Made by a program: the position numbers and the translations under genes. From an uncultured Lachnospiraceae bacterium (GTDB lineage: Bacteria; Bacillota; Clostridia; Lachnospirales; Lachnospiraceae): a DNA stretch of 64,000 bases. This document shows, piece after piece, positions 36,828 through 44,707 of the stretch. Every line of letters starts with the position of its first letter. The stretch's first letter is position 1. The notes beneath the pieces were generated by a model that had not been told where the DNA came from, made no database searches, and saw only the letters and a list, made by a program, of their open reading frames with translations. The stretch covers positions 49,223 through 113,222 of the forward strand of contig CAMRSM010000010.1 in the NCBI GenBank assembly GCA_947053345.1. The letters run 5' to 3'.

Positions 36828-37244
36828 ATGAAGACGAGAACAGAATTGTTTGATTTTATCAGGCAGCAGGAAGTACTTTATGTCGCTTCCGTGGACGGGG
36901 ATGGCTTCCCGAACATCAAGGCAATGTTTGCGCCGCGCAGGATTGAAGGGGACAGCATTTATTTGAGTACGAACACCTCATCCATGCGGGCACGGCAGTT
37001 TATGGAAAACCCGAAAGCAAGCGTCTATATCGTGATGGGCGGCGAGGGCATCATGCTTGTCGGCACGGTGGAAGTGCTGCAGGATCAGGAGTCCAAGCAG
37101 TCGATCTGGCGTGACGAGGATGTGAAATATTACAAAGAAGGGGTCGGTGACCCGGATTACTGCGTTTTTAAGTTTACGGCGCAGAAGGGCAGGAGGTACT
37201 ATGCCGGGGTATCGGAAGACTTCCGTCTGGAAGAGTTAAAATAA
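36828..37244 (+). CDS. Pyridoxamine 5'-phosphate oxidase-fold protein
   Basis: 138-residue protein; ATG 36828 follows AGGAGGGT. It shows VLYVASVDGDGFPNIKAMFA, IYLSTNTSSMRARQFMENPK and a C-terminal CVFKFTAQKGRRYYAG, typical of the general-stress or PNPOx-like FMN-binding family. It belongs to the same broad fold as the gene at 35,641 but is not a close duplicate. It lies about 100 bp after the MarR stop and 25 bp before an alpha/beta hydrolase, so the three genes may form one operon under MarR control. Confidence 0.8.
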   Translation: MKTRTELFDFIRQQEVLYVASVDGDGFPNIKAMFAPRRIEGDSIYLSTNTSSMRARQFMENPKASVYIVMGGEGIMLVGTVEVLQDQESKQSIWRDEDVKYYKEGVGDPDYCVFKFTAQKGRRYYAGVSEDFRLEELK

Positions 37245-37269
37245 TCAGAAGAAGGAAGGGGGCATCCGC

Positions 37270-38025
37270 ATGCCGTATCTGAAAACAGGGAATCTGTCCG
37301 TCTATTACGAGGAACTTGGCACGGGCAGGCCCGTATTGTTCCTGCACAGCGCCTACAGCCGGGGAATCCTTGCCTTTTGCGGGCAGATACAGCCGTTTTA
37401 TTCGGCGGGCTGGTACTGTTATTACCCGGATCTGCGCGGACACGGGAGAACCCGCTGTGATGATCTGACTTGGGATTCCGCACGCATCGCGGAGGACATG
37501 GTTGCGTTTTTGGACGGGTTAAATATTGACAAGGCAAACCTTATTGGGTATAGTACAGGTGGAGGGATCGCGTACTATATGGCGGCGAGGCATCCTGAGC
37601 GGGTACAGAGCCTGATCGCGATCGGAAATGGTGGCTTTGTGGATGCTGCCGGGGCAAAGGATTATACGCCGGAAGCGCTGCTTGCCCGCGGTGAGACAGA
37701 TTTTATCGGGAAAATGAAAGCTTTGCATGCCGATGCCCATCAAAGCGACTGGAAAGAGTATATGCGGCAGGAGGTTCTGGACTGGTGCTCCCATCCGGCG
37801 CTGACGCAGGAGGAATGGAAGCGGGTCACGATGCCGATGCTATTGATCGCGGGGGAGCAGGACATGTTTGCTTCTTCCGAAAATCTTGAGAAAATCCGGA
37901 AGTGCTGCCCGCAGGCGCAGATCATGATTGCAAAAGGCTGCGGGCACCGCCCGCATTTCCCGCATGAGCGGGTGCGGGATGTCAATGAATGGATGCTTGG
38001 GTTTCTCGGGAAAAACGGAGGATGA
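37270..38025 (+). CDS. Alpha/beta hydrolase
   Basis: 251-residue hydrolase, ATG 37270 behind GAAGGAAGGGGG. It has PVLFLHSAYSRG, LRGHGRTR, the nucleophile elbow IGYSTGGGIAYYMA (G-Y-S-T-G), a late Asp in AGEQDMF, and a His in GCGHRPHFPHE. This gives the Ser-Asp-His triad of the HG-type hydrolases (lactonases, haloperoxidases and esterases). The substrate cannot be read. It probably shares a transcript with the upstream PNPOx-fold gene and lies 37 bp before an APH-like kinase. Confidence 0.88.
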   Translation: MPYLKTGNLSVYYEELGTGRPVLFLHSAYSRGILAFCGQIQPFYSAGWYCYYPDLRGHGRTRCDDLTWDSARIAEDMVAFLDGLNIDKANLIGYSTGGGIAYYMAARHPERVQSLIAIGNGGFVDAAGAKDYTPEALLARGETDFIGKMKALHADAHQSDWKEYMRQEVLDWCSHPALTQEEWKRVTMPMLLIAGEQDMFASSENLEKIRKCCPQAQIMIAKGCGHRPHFPHERVRDVNEWMLGFLGKNGG

Positions 38026-38062
38026 GAAAGGAAAACAAAGGATTTTTGGAAAGGAAAGTGCC

Positions 38063-39094
38063 ATGAAACAGTCGGAAGAGGATATTAAAAAGATTTTATC
38101 TGTGTACGGAATTGATTTTTATTCCAGCTGCAGGGAAATTGATTCTTCCCGTGATGCAGAGGATGTACGGCTGAATTATATTATTGATAAGAAATATGTC
38201 CTCCGTTACAATACTTCCGATGTGATGGGAGAGGGGCGCATCCGTGAGATCAATGACCTTGTAAAACGCTATCTTGCGGAAGGGGTGAAGTGCCCGAAGT
38301 ATATTCCGACGCTTTCCGGTGATTTTGTACTGCGCCGGGGAAGGTTTTATTGTTATCTATCGGAATACCTTGATTATGCGCTGGCATCGGAGGCAGAACT
38401 GCCGGACGGCGGGGCGTGGTACGATGAAGTCCTTGATTTTACGGCAGCTTTTGCGCAGAAATATAAAAATATAGGAATCTCGGATACGATGTCGATGTAC
38501 AGCCTTTTTGAATTGTGCCCGTATGATAAAAAAGCGGGTATCGACGAAAAACAGGATAATCTGAATGAACTGCTGGACAGCATCCGGGCGGCTGGCGGCC
38601 AAGTTCTGGCGGAAAAACTTGCGGATAAGAACAGTGCGGTGCGCGGGGAATTGCTGGGCTTTTATGCGGGGCTTCCGCGCTGCGTTTTTCAGGGGGATGA
38701 GAATTTCAGCAATGTTCTGGTCGACGGAAGCGGACATTTTACCGGGCTGATTGATTTTAATATGTCCGGCACAGATGTGATCGTGAATTATCTGTCCAAT
38801 ATGGTTGGTTTTGAGGTGGAGGAAGAAGATTTTTTGCATCAGAAGCCGGAAGCGGTATTGGAACGGCTGGTTGCCGGACACAAAGAAAAAATGCGGCATT
38901 TGTTTGAAAAATATCACGCGGATGAGACAGAACGCAGGGCGGCGGCGCTGTATGCGTATATCGTTCTGATCTGTGCATTCCCGAACACGGAAAGCTACCG
39001 GTATTGTCTAAAACAGGATGCGACAAAAGAAAAAATGTACCGGTTTTTGGAGTGTGCCGCAGAGCTTGGCATCGGGGAATTATATGTTTCATAG
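38063..39094 (+). CDS. Aminoglycoside phosphotransferase-like kinase
   Basis: 343-residue protein; ATG 38063 follows GGAAAG, and an upstream open frame inside the hydrolase gene is rejected. The catalytic loop reads FQGDENFSNVLVDG (APH/choline-kinase style HGDxxxxN, with Gln in place of His) and the metal-binding segment is GLIDFNMSGTD. The N-terminal lobe has NYIIDKKYVLRYN with the likely ATP-contacting Lys. Proteins of this kind phosphorylate small hydroxylated molecules, and some inactivate antibiotics. The Gln-for-His change and lack of a known resistance neighbour make a metabolic substrate as likely. Confidence 0.78.
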   Translation: MKQSEEDIKKILSVYGIDFYSSCREIDSSRDAEDVRLNYIIDKKYVLRYNTSDVMGEGRIREINDLVKRYLAEGVKCPKYIPTLSGDFVLRRGRFYCYLSEYLDYALASEAELPDGGAWYDEVLDFTAAFAQKYKNIGISDTMSMYSLFELCPYDKKAGIDEKQDNLNELLDSIRAAGGQVLAEKLADKNSAVRGELLGFYAGLPRCVFQGDENFSNVLVDGSGHFTGLIDFNMSGTDVIVNYLSNMVGFEVEEEDFLHQKPEAVLERLVAGHKEKMRHLFEKYHADETERRAAALYAYIVLICAFPNTESYRYCLKQDATKEKMYRFLECAAELGIGELYVS

Positions 39095-39164
39095 TCTGTG
39101 GTTTTTCTGCGGAATCCGGCACAAAACGCGGCGGGAAACCATAGATTAAAGAAAAGGAAGCCGT

Positions 39165-39205
39165 GCACCTGCCGGGTTATTCGCAGATAACCTTCTGGCA
39201 GGTGC
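39165..39205. repeat. Long inverted repeat before the DUF6774-like gene
   Basis: GCACCTGCC (39165-39173) pairs with GGCAGGTGC (39197-39205), and inside it GTTAT pairs with ATAAC around a TCGCAG loop. No T run follows, so it is not a standard terminator. It lies 17 bp before the chosen ATG and may control translation or protect the message. Confidence 0.6.
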
Positions 39206-39222
39206 GTAAGAAAGGGATCAAG

Positions 39223-39441
39223 ATGAATTCCTGTGAATTGGTTGCCTATGTCTCCTCGCTTGCCTGTGTTATCTCGAAATGCAGCAGCAGGGAGGAGATG
39301 GAGATTTTGTCCGCCGTGCTGGTCCAGCTGGGGGAAACGCTGCATATGATGCTGGTTCATGAGGAAAATAGCAGTGCAGGAGATCGCAGTACGCAGGATT
39401 GCAGAAAGGAACGGCAGAATGACAGAAGAACTGATCTATGA
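39223..39441 (+). CDS. DUF6774-like small protein
   Basis: 72-residue protein, ATG 39223 behind AAAGGGA. It starts MNSCELVAYVSSLACVISKC and continues with SAVLVQLGETLHMML, matching the short DUF6774 proteins common in Lachnospiraceae, whose role is unknown. The C-terminal 20 residues (rich in Arg, Asp and Gln) are unlike the family and arise where the frame overlaps the next gene by 23 bp, so the last part may be non-functional. No signal peptide or membrane helix is certain, although the first half is fairly hydrophobic. Confidence 0.65.
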   Translation: MNSCELVAYVSSLACVISKCSSREEMEILSAVLVQLGETLHMMLVHEENSSAGDRSTQDCRKERQNDRRTDL

Positions 39442-39712
39442 AATATTATCGGCAGTGGAGGAAATCCCAAAGGGGCGCGTTGCGACCTACAGTCAGATTG
39501 CAAGGCTGATCGGGCGGGACAAAAATGCAAGACTGGTGGGAAAAGTTCTTAGTATGTCGCAATATTACGGGAAATACCCCTGCCATCGCGTAGTCAACTA
39601 TGCGGGCAGGCTTGCCCCGCATTTTTATGAGCAGAAGGAATTGTTGCTTTCGGAGGGGGTAAGCTTTCTTGGGGATAAGGTGGATATGAAGAAATGCCGG
39701 TTTGATGCTTGA
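39419..39712 (+). CDS. MGMT-family protein (C-terminal alkyltransferase domain only)
   Basis: 97-residue protein; ATG 39419 follows AAAGGAAC and overlaps the preceding gene. It covers only the DNA-binding/active-site half of methylated-DNA cysteine methyltransferase: IPKGRVATYSQIARLIG, then YYGKYPCHRVVNYAGRL. The active-site PCHR Cys is present, unlike the ATL proteins that carry Trp there, so alkyl transfer is possible. The N-terminal ribonuclease-like domain of Ogt/Ada is missing, which is normal for this short class. Likely role: sensing or repair of O6-alkylguanine. Confidence 0.85.
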   Translation: MTEELIYEILSAVEEIPKGRVATYSQIARLIGRDKNARLVGKVLSMSQYYGKYPCHRVVNYAGRLAPHFYEQKELLLSEGVSFLGDKVDMKKCRFDA

Positions 39713-39856
39713 GATTTTGAACCTGTACGGTATCGTTTTTTCTTGTTCCTGCTTATGGGCTTGTGCCGTAGGATTTCCCTTTCCGGCCGGCACACCGCCC
39801 GTATACAGCGCAGGGGGGATTTCAGGAAGCAGGTAACCTTGCAGAACGTAAATCCC

Positions 39857-40078
39857 TATTTATTCCGTTTCGTCAACAGCCATGCCATCCCCGGATAAAG
39901 CTTTCCTGTACGCGCGAAATATTCCACACATTTTTGCGGCAAGCGCCTGGTCATGCATCGTGCAGCGCAATGGCATGAAACCTTATTCTAAGGTACCGGT
40001 CAGATACAATTCCTGCAGACCGGAGGTCAATTTTTCAGTAAGATTCTTTGCCGGGATGACCGGCTGTTTTTGTTCCAT
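39857..40078 (-). pseudogene. Small decayed gene with one stop and one frameshift
   Basis: Read on the minus strand, ATG 40078 with a GGAG site opens a 31-codon frame (MEQKQPVIPAKNLTEKL...) that ends at a TAA (39983-39985). The same frame continues as GFMPLRCTMHDQALAAK. After a run of five A, a one-base shift gives CVEYFARTGKLYPGMAWLL, then a natural stop. Joining these yields a plausible protein of about 70 residues. I do not recognise the family. The rest of the 715-bp gap around it shows no gene. Confidence 0.4.
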
Positions 40079-40427
40079 GAGGTTTTCTCCAAAATTATTT
40101 ATCGCTTCGTTCCAGATTCTGTCAAAAATCCCATACATTATATACAAGCAGTTTTTTAAATTGTTTTATGATATACCGGATATTTACATCAATTCGTATA
40201 ATACAGGATTAAGAAAAACAATGGACAATAATGAGAAAATAAGGTAAGATAAACGTATCCGGACGCAGGATGGTATCGGTTTTTGTTTACATCTGCGGCA
40301 GTGCAGGGCATAAAGTTAAATAAACGCAATTTTTGGAGGAAAGCGAGCCCGTTGGTGCTGCTTTTGCAAACGGGTGGTCAGCAACGCAAACTGCGCCGGA
40401 AAGGCGCGGGCAGATCGGAGGCAGAGG

Positions 40428-42503
40428 ATGAGAAAAACAAGGCGGGAAATTATAAGCATCTTGCTGGCATCTGCAATTGTTCTCACCGGATGTTCGGGCG
40501 GGAAACAGGATGGCACAGGGCAAGTTTTAGAAAACGGAGACGGGCAGCAGACCGGAGCACCGGAGGACGCGGCGGGGGAGGATGAAAGAGACGAAAGCGG
40601 CGGGAAAAACGGAGCAAAGGACAAAAATGCGGATGCGGGGGAAAATGCCGGGACCGACGGCAGTGCGGGAAACGGCAAGGAGACCGGAAATGGTGAAGAT
40701 GCACATCCTGACAGTGAATCAGGAAAAACGGAACAAGAAGCGTTGAGTGAGGAAGAAAAAATGCAGAGGGAGCAGCAGATTGCGGTTTTGGATAAAATCG
40801 GGCGCGGTGAGGATTTCCATATTGACATGTTCGGGGAAAATGTCTATGTTTTTTCCCCGGCGGATGACGCGGCGCAGGTGCAGGAGGTGCTGGACCGCCT
40901 GTGGGCCGCGCAGGAGAAAAACCAGTTTGGAGAGGAGCGTTACGGTGTTTATTTTCTGCCGGGCGAATATGATGAGAGTATTTCTGTCCGGGTCGGTTAC
41001 TATATGCAGGTTGCGGGGCTTGGCTACCTGCCGGACGACACCCGGATCAAGGCCTTAAACTGTGATGCCAGATGGCTTGGCGGCAATGACAACCACAATG
41101 CGACCTGCAATTTCTGGCGGGGTGTGGAGAACCTGCGCGTGAACTCCACCGTGATGTGGGCGGTTTCGCAGGCAACTTTTATGCGCCGGATGCATATAAC
41201 CGGATTGCTTTACCTGCATGACAATAACGGCTGGGCGAGCGGCGGTTTCCTCTCGGATTCCCTGATCGGCGGTATGGTGGATTCGGGCAGCCAGCAGCAG
41301 TGGCTTTCGCGCAACTGTAACTGGAACGGCTGGCGCGGCTCCAACTGGAATATTGTGTTTGCCGGGATTCCGAAGGGAAAGACCCCGGCGGCGACATGGC
41401 CGCAGAAGCAGTACACGAATGTGGAAACCGTGGAGGAAATGCAGGAAAAACCGTTTTTGGTCTATGACGAAGGGCAGGGCTTCGGGGTATTCGTCCCGGC
41501 ACTGCGGAAGGACGCGGTCGGGATTTCTTGGGAGGCTGCCGGGCTGCCGGAAGGGGAATTTGTCCCGTTATCAGAATTTTATGTCGCACGGGCGAACCGC
41601 GACAATGCGCAGACACTAAATGCCGCTTTACAGGAAGGGAAGCATTTATTTTTCACGCCGGGGATTTATGAGCTCGACGAGGAGCTTTGTGTGGACAGGG
41701 CGGGCAGCATTGTGCTGGGAAGCGGGCTGGCAACCCTGCGCGCGGCGAAGGGGAATCTGTGCATGCGCGTGAATGCGCCGGAGGGAACGGCCGTGGCGGG
41801 TCTGCTCTTTGACGCTGGGGCGGAAAAGTCTCCGCTTTTGTTCTGTGTCGGAGACCGGGAAGATACGCCAAAAGATCGCGGCACGGCAGGCACAGAGGAT
41901 GCCCCGACCCTTTTGGCAGACCTATTTTTCCGCGTCGGAGGCGTGCAGAAAATTCCGACAAGTGTGGAGGTCTGCGCGGAATTAAACAGCAGCCATATCA
42001 TTGGGGACAATTTCTGGGTGTGGCGCGCAGACCACGGCGACGGGGTTGGCTGGACAGTGAATACGGCGGAAAACGGACTGGTTGTCAACGGGGATGATGT
42101 GACAATCTACGCGCTGATGGTGGAGCATTTCAGGCAGTACCAGACGATCTGGCGAGGGGAAAACGGAAAGGTTATCATGTACCAGAGCGAAATTCCTTAT
42201 GATGTGCCGGAGCAGTCCGAATTTATGAGCCATGGCGGGACGGTTCCGGGCTTTGCCTCGTACAAGGTCGAGGATGGCGTAAAGAGACATACAGCAGTCG
42301 GAATCGGGATTTATTCTTACAACCGGGACGCGGAGATCGAAGTATTTTCCGCGATGGAAGCGCCGGAGGCGGAGGGGATTAAAATCTACCATGTTATCGC
42401 GGTCATGATCACCGGAAATCCGGGTATTACCCATGTATTAAATGAGCTTGGCGGGCCGCTTAACACACCGGGGGCAAAAGATATGGTAATTGACGCGCCG
42501 TAA
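40428..42503 (+). CDS. Secreted lipoprotein with beta-helix (pectate-lyase-like) domain
   Basis: 691-residue predicted surface lipoprotein. ATG 40428 follows GGAGGCAGAGG. The signal peptide ends in IVLTGC with Cys22; a Gly/Asp/Glu/Lys-rich linker runs to about residue 120. The rest has repeated short beta-turn segments (GVYFLPGEYDESISVRVGYY, QVAGLGYLPDD, LFFTPGIYELDEEL, GSIVLGSGLATLRA) typical of right-handed beta-helix proteins such as GH55-like or pectin-acting proteins. The order of two helix-like halves resembles GH55 laminarinases. The catalytic residues cannot be assigned, so a binding role is also possible. Confidence 0.65.
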   Translation: MRKTRREIISILLASAIVLTGCSGGKQDGTGQVLENGDGQQTGAPEDAAGEDERDESGGKNGAKDKNADAGENAGTDGSAGNGKETGNGEDAHPDSESGKTEQEALSEEEKMQREQQIAVLDKIGRGEDFHIDMFGENVYVFSPADDAAQVQEVLDRLWAAQEKNQFGEERYGVYFLPGEYDESISVRVGYYMQVAGLGYLPDDTRIKALNCDARWLGGNDNHNATCNFWRGVENLRVNSTVMWAVSQATFMRRMHITGLLYLHDNNGWASGGFLSDSLIGGMVDSGSQQQWLSRNCNWNGWRGSNWNIVFAGIPKGKTPAATWPQKQYTNVETVEEMQEKPFLVYDEGQGFGVFVPALRKDAVGISWEAAGLPEGEFVPLSEFYVARANRDNAQTLNAALQEGKHLFFTPGIYELDEELCVDRAGSIVLGSGLATLRAAKGNLCMRVNAPEGTAVAGLLFDAGAEKSPLLFCVGDREDTPKDRGTAGTEDAPTLLADLFFRVGGVQKIPTSVEVCAELNSSHIIGDNFWVWRADHGDGVGWTVNTAENGLVVNGDDVTIYALMVEHFRQYQTIWRGENGKVIMYQSEIPYDVPEQSEFMSHGGTVPGFASYKVEDGVKRHTAVGIGIYSYNRDAEIEVFSAMEAPEAEGIKIYHVIAVMITGNPGITHVLNELGGPLNTPGAKDMVIDAP

Positions 42504-42739
42504 AGGAAAAATATTTTCGGCTTGGAGAAAAACCACAAAATAATTGCGGTGGGATTTTATGGGCAGGCATCGGATCTTCAAGTTTTTTTGCAGGCTGGGA
42601 AACGATTTAGGGCAGCCCTGAAACTTGGGGATGGAATGAGAGGCGGGAGCGCAGGGACATAGCATTTCGGAATGAAACAGGCATAGGATCGGAAAATTAC
42701 AATATACTCATAAAAAGAGAATCGGGGAACATTGTGATT

Positions 42740-43288
42740 ATGGAAGAGAAAAAAGATACGCTGGCATGCAGCTGTGATTTTTCGGGCCTTAAACCTGTTA
42801 TGGTGGAGCTGCCATATCCTCCGGTCAAGGTGAAAAACGAGAATTTAACCTATGCCAACCTGCTCAGTATTGATTATTGCAGCGCGGTGTCCGAGATGAC
42901 CGCGATCACACAGTATATCAACCATGAAAACCGTATTGCCGCCTCCAGATGCCCGGTGGCGAAAGCCCTGCTTGGGATGGCAATTTCGGAGATGATGCAT
43001 TTGCAGAAATTGAGTGAGATGATTGTACTGCTTGGCGGGAAAGTTGATTATACGGCAAAATTCCGCAATGGGGACTGGAAGATGTGGACACCGGAATACA
43101 TAAAAAGCCCGGATCAGGCAAGGCAGATGCTGCAGGCGGATTTGGATGCAGAGCGTGCGACGATCGACCAGTACCGGATGCATATCAATATGATCGCGGA
43201 CAATTATGTGAACGATGTTTTGGAGAGAATTATTAAGGATGAAGAATACCATGTCATGATGCTGCAGTTTTTATTGAGAGAAATGTGA
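42740..43288 (+). CDS. Ferritin-like diiron-fold protein
   Basis: 182-residue helical protein. ATG 42740 is preferred over a GTG two codons upstream. It shows a four-helix layout with metal-ligand-like residues: CSAVSEMTAITQYINHE, AISEMMHLQKLSEMI (E..H), DAERATIDQYRMH and IIKDEEYHVMML (E..H). This pattern fits the ferritin-like/bacterioferritin-associated group (rubrerythrin or manganese-catalase-like). Likely role: oxidation chemistry or metal storage in an anaerobe. It has its own gap of about 230 bp on each side, and neither neighbour suggests a pathway. Confidence 0.78.
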   Translation: MEEKKDTLACSCDFSGLKPVMVELPYPPVKVKNENLTYANLLSIDYCSAVSEMTAITQYINHENRIAASRCPVAKALLGMAISEMMHLQKLSEMIVLLGGKVDYTAKFRNGDWKMWTPEYIKSPDQARQMLQADLDAERATIDQYRMHINMIADNYVNDVLERIIKDEEYHVMMLQFLLREM

Positions 43289-43516
43289 AAGTGCCGTGAG
43301 GATAGTGTTTTTGGCAGCCCACCCCCTATCGCGGCGCGCGATGGCGGGCTGCCCGCGGGAGTGCAGACAGGATAAATGGCAGACTGCCCGTATGTTTCTT
43401 GCAGGATATTGGTTTCGTTCTTGAAAGGTTTTGGAATAGACAAATTCGTGCAAGCGCAGACAGGATTTTTGATGTGCGATGGTCTATAATGAAAATTGCA
43501 AGGGGGATGAAACAGG

Positions 43517-44404
43517 ATGTCGATACAGTTGTTACAGCGGGCGATTAGCTATATGGAGGAACATATTTGTGAGACGATGGATTATGCGGATGCCGCAAAA
43601 TATGTTTCTATGTCAAGCTACAATTTTCACCGGATGTTCAGTTTTGTCGCCGGGATGACGGCCAGTGAGTATGTCAGGAACCGAAGGCTTACCTTGGCGG
43701 CACTGGAACTTCAGGAGACGGATATTTCAGTGATTGATGTCGCGTTTAAGTACGGCTATGAAACCCCGGAAAGCTTTTCCAAAGCATTTTCCCGGTTTCA
43801 TGGTTCGACACCGAGGCAGGCAAGACAAAAAGGCGCGAAACTCCGTCTGTTCAATCCGCTTGCAATAAAAATCACATTGGAAGGTGGTAGCATTATGGAT
43901 TACAGGATGGAACACAGGGAACGGCAGCAGTTCATCGCGATGGTAAAGGCATTTCCGAATGAAATCATCAATGATGACAGTGACCACAGCATCCCGGATT
44001 TCTGGGGGGAATGTTATGGGGAAAACTGGATTGAGCCGATGAAGCGGCTTCGGGCGGAGGGAAAAAGAGATCTATACGGGTTGTGCAGTCCGGCAGAAAA
44101 CGGCGAGACGCATTTCAATTATGGGATCGGTGTTGTTTTGGATGAGGATACGGATTCTGCAATGGCCGAACAGCTCTTAAAGGAGGGCTGCTCCATATGG
44201 GAGACGAAACCTGCGGATTATGCGGTGTTCCAATGCTTCGGGTCGGACGGGGACTGTATTGCCGAGACATGGAGCAAATTTTTTAAGGAATTTGTCCCGC
44301 AGACAGGTTATGAACAGACGGATGATACGGACTATGAGATTTATTTTGAACGCGGGGAAAAAGGCCTGTTTTGTGAGTTGTGGGTTCCGGTGAAAAAAGT
44401 GTGA
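43517..44404 (+). CDS. AraC-family regulator with GyrI-like effector domain
   Basis: 295-residue regulator; ATG 43517 follows a weak AAGGGGG site about 12 bp upstream. The N-terminal AraC DNA-binding domain has two helix-turn-helix parts (DYADAAKYVSMSSYNFHRMF; DVAFKYGYETPESFSKAFSR) and ends near residue 105. The C-terminal half (from about residue 125) resembles the GyrI-like small-molecule-binding domain of Rob/BmrR regulators, ending in a FCELWVPVKK segment. Such proteins usually switch on drug-efflux genes. A remnant of another copy of this effector domain lies at 46,017. Confidence 0.88.
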   Translation: MSIQLLQRAISYMEEHICETMDYADAAKYVSMSSYNFHRMFSFVAGMTASEYVRNRRLTLAALELQETDISVIDVAFKYGYETPESFSKAFSRFHGSTPRQARQKGAKLRLFNPLAIKITLEGGSIMDYRMEHRERQQFIAMVKAFPNEIINDDSDHSIPDFWGECYGENWIEPMKRLRAEGKRDLYGLCSPAENGETHFNYGIGVVLDEDTDSAMAEQLLKEGCSIWETKPADYAVFQCFGSDGDCIAETWSKFFKEFVPQTGYEQTDDTDYEIYFERGEKGLFCELWVPVKKV

Positions 44405-44500
44405 AAACCGAGCGGGATGGGCGGATATGGTGGCTGCGTATAAATATGCCTGTGAAACCAGGAGAGTTTTTCCGGAGCATTTTACGCACAGGGTGAAATA

Positions 44501-44543
44501 AAAAGCCAAGGCTCACGCAAAAAGCGTGCAGCCTTGGCTTTTA
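44501..44543. terminator. Bidirectional terminator overlapping the zinc-ribbon gene 3' end
   Basis: AAAAGCCAAGGCT and CACGC (44501-44519) pair with GCGTG and AGCCTTGGCTTTT (44524-44543), a stem of about 18 bp. The left half includes the last codons and stop of the minus-strand small gene, so termination is built into its end. It also serves the convergent AraC gene. Confidence 0.9.
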
Positions 44544-44707
44544 AAATACTCAATTTTTTCTTCCAACTGTGACAGTGGGATGCCAAGTTTTTCTGCCAGG
44601 CATTCCCGGCAGAGAAAGGAATCCTTTGCTCCCCGGTTCACAAATTTCTTATAAGCCCCGATATCGTTTTGCGCAAGTTCCTTCCCGCATATTTCGCAGG
44701 CACTCAT
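44513..44707 (-). CDS. Small zinc-ribbon-like protein
   Basis: 64-residue protein with CEIC near the start and CREC in the middle, a four-Cys arrangement expected to hold one zinc. The rest is helical (GIPLSQLEEKIEYFKSQG). Its start overlaps the stop of the GH27 gene by 4 bp (ATGA type), so it is translated with the alpha-galactosidase. I do not recognise a named family. A DNA- or protein-binding helper role is only a guess. Confidence 0.7.
   Translation of the reverse strand: MSACEICGKELAQNDIGAYKKFVNRGAKDSFLCRECLAEKLGIPLSQLEEKIEYFKSQGCTLFA

Noticed and set aside
39882..40247. Plus-strand frame in the 39.7-40.4 kb gap
   Set aside because: It has no ribosome binding site, its composition is not protein-like, and it lies opposite the decayed minus-strand gene.
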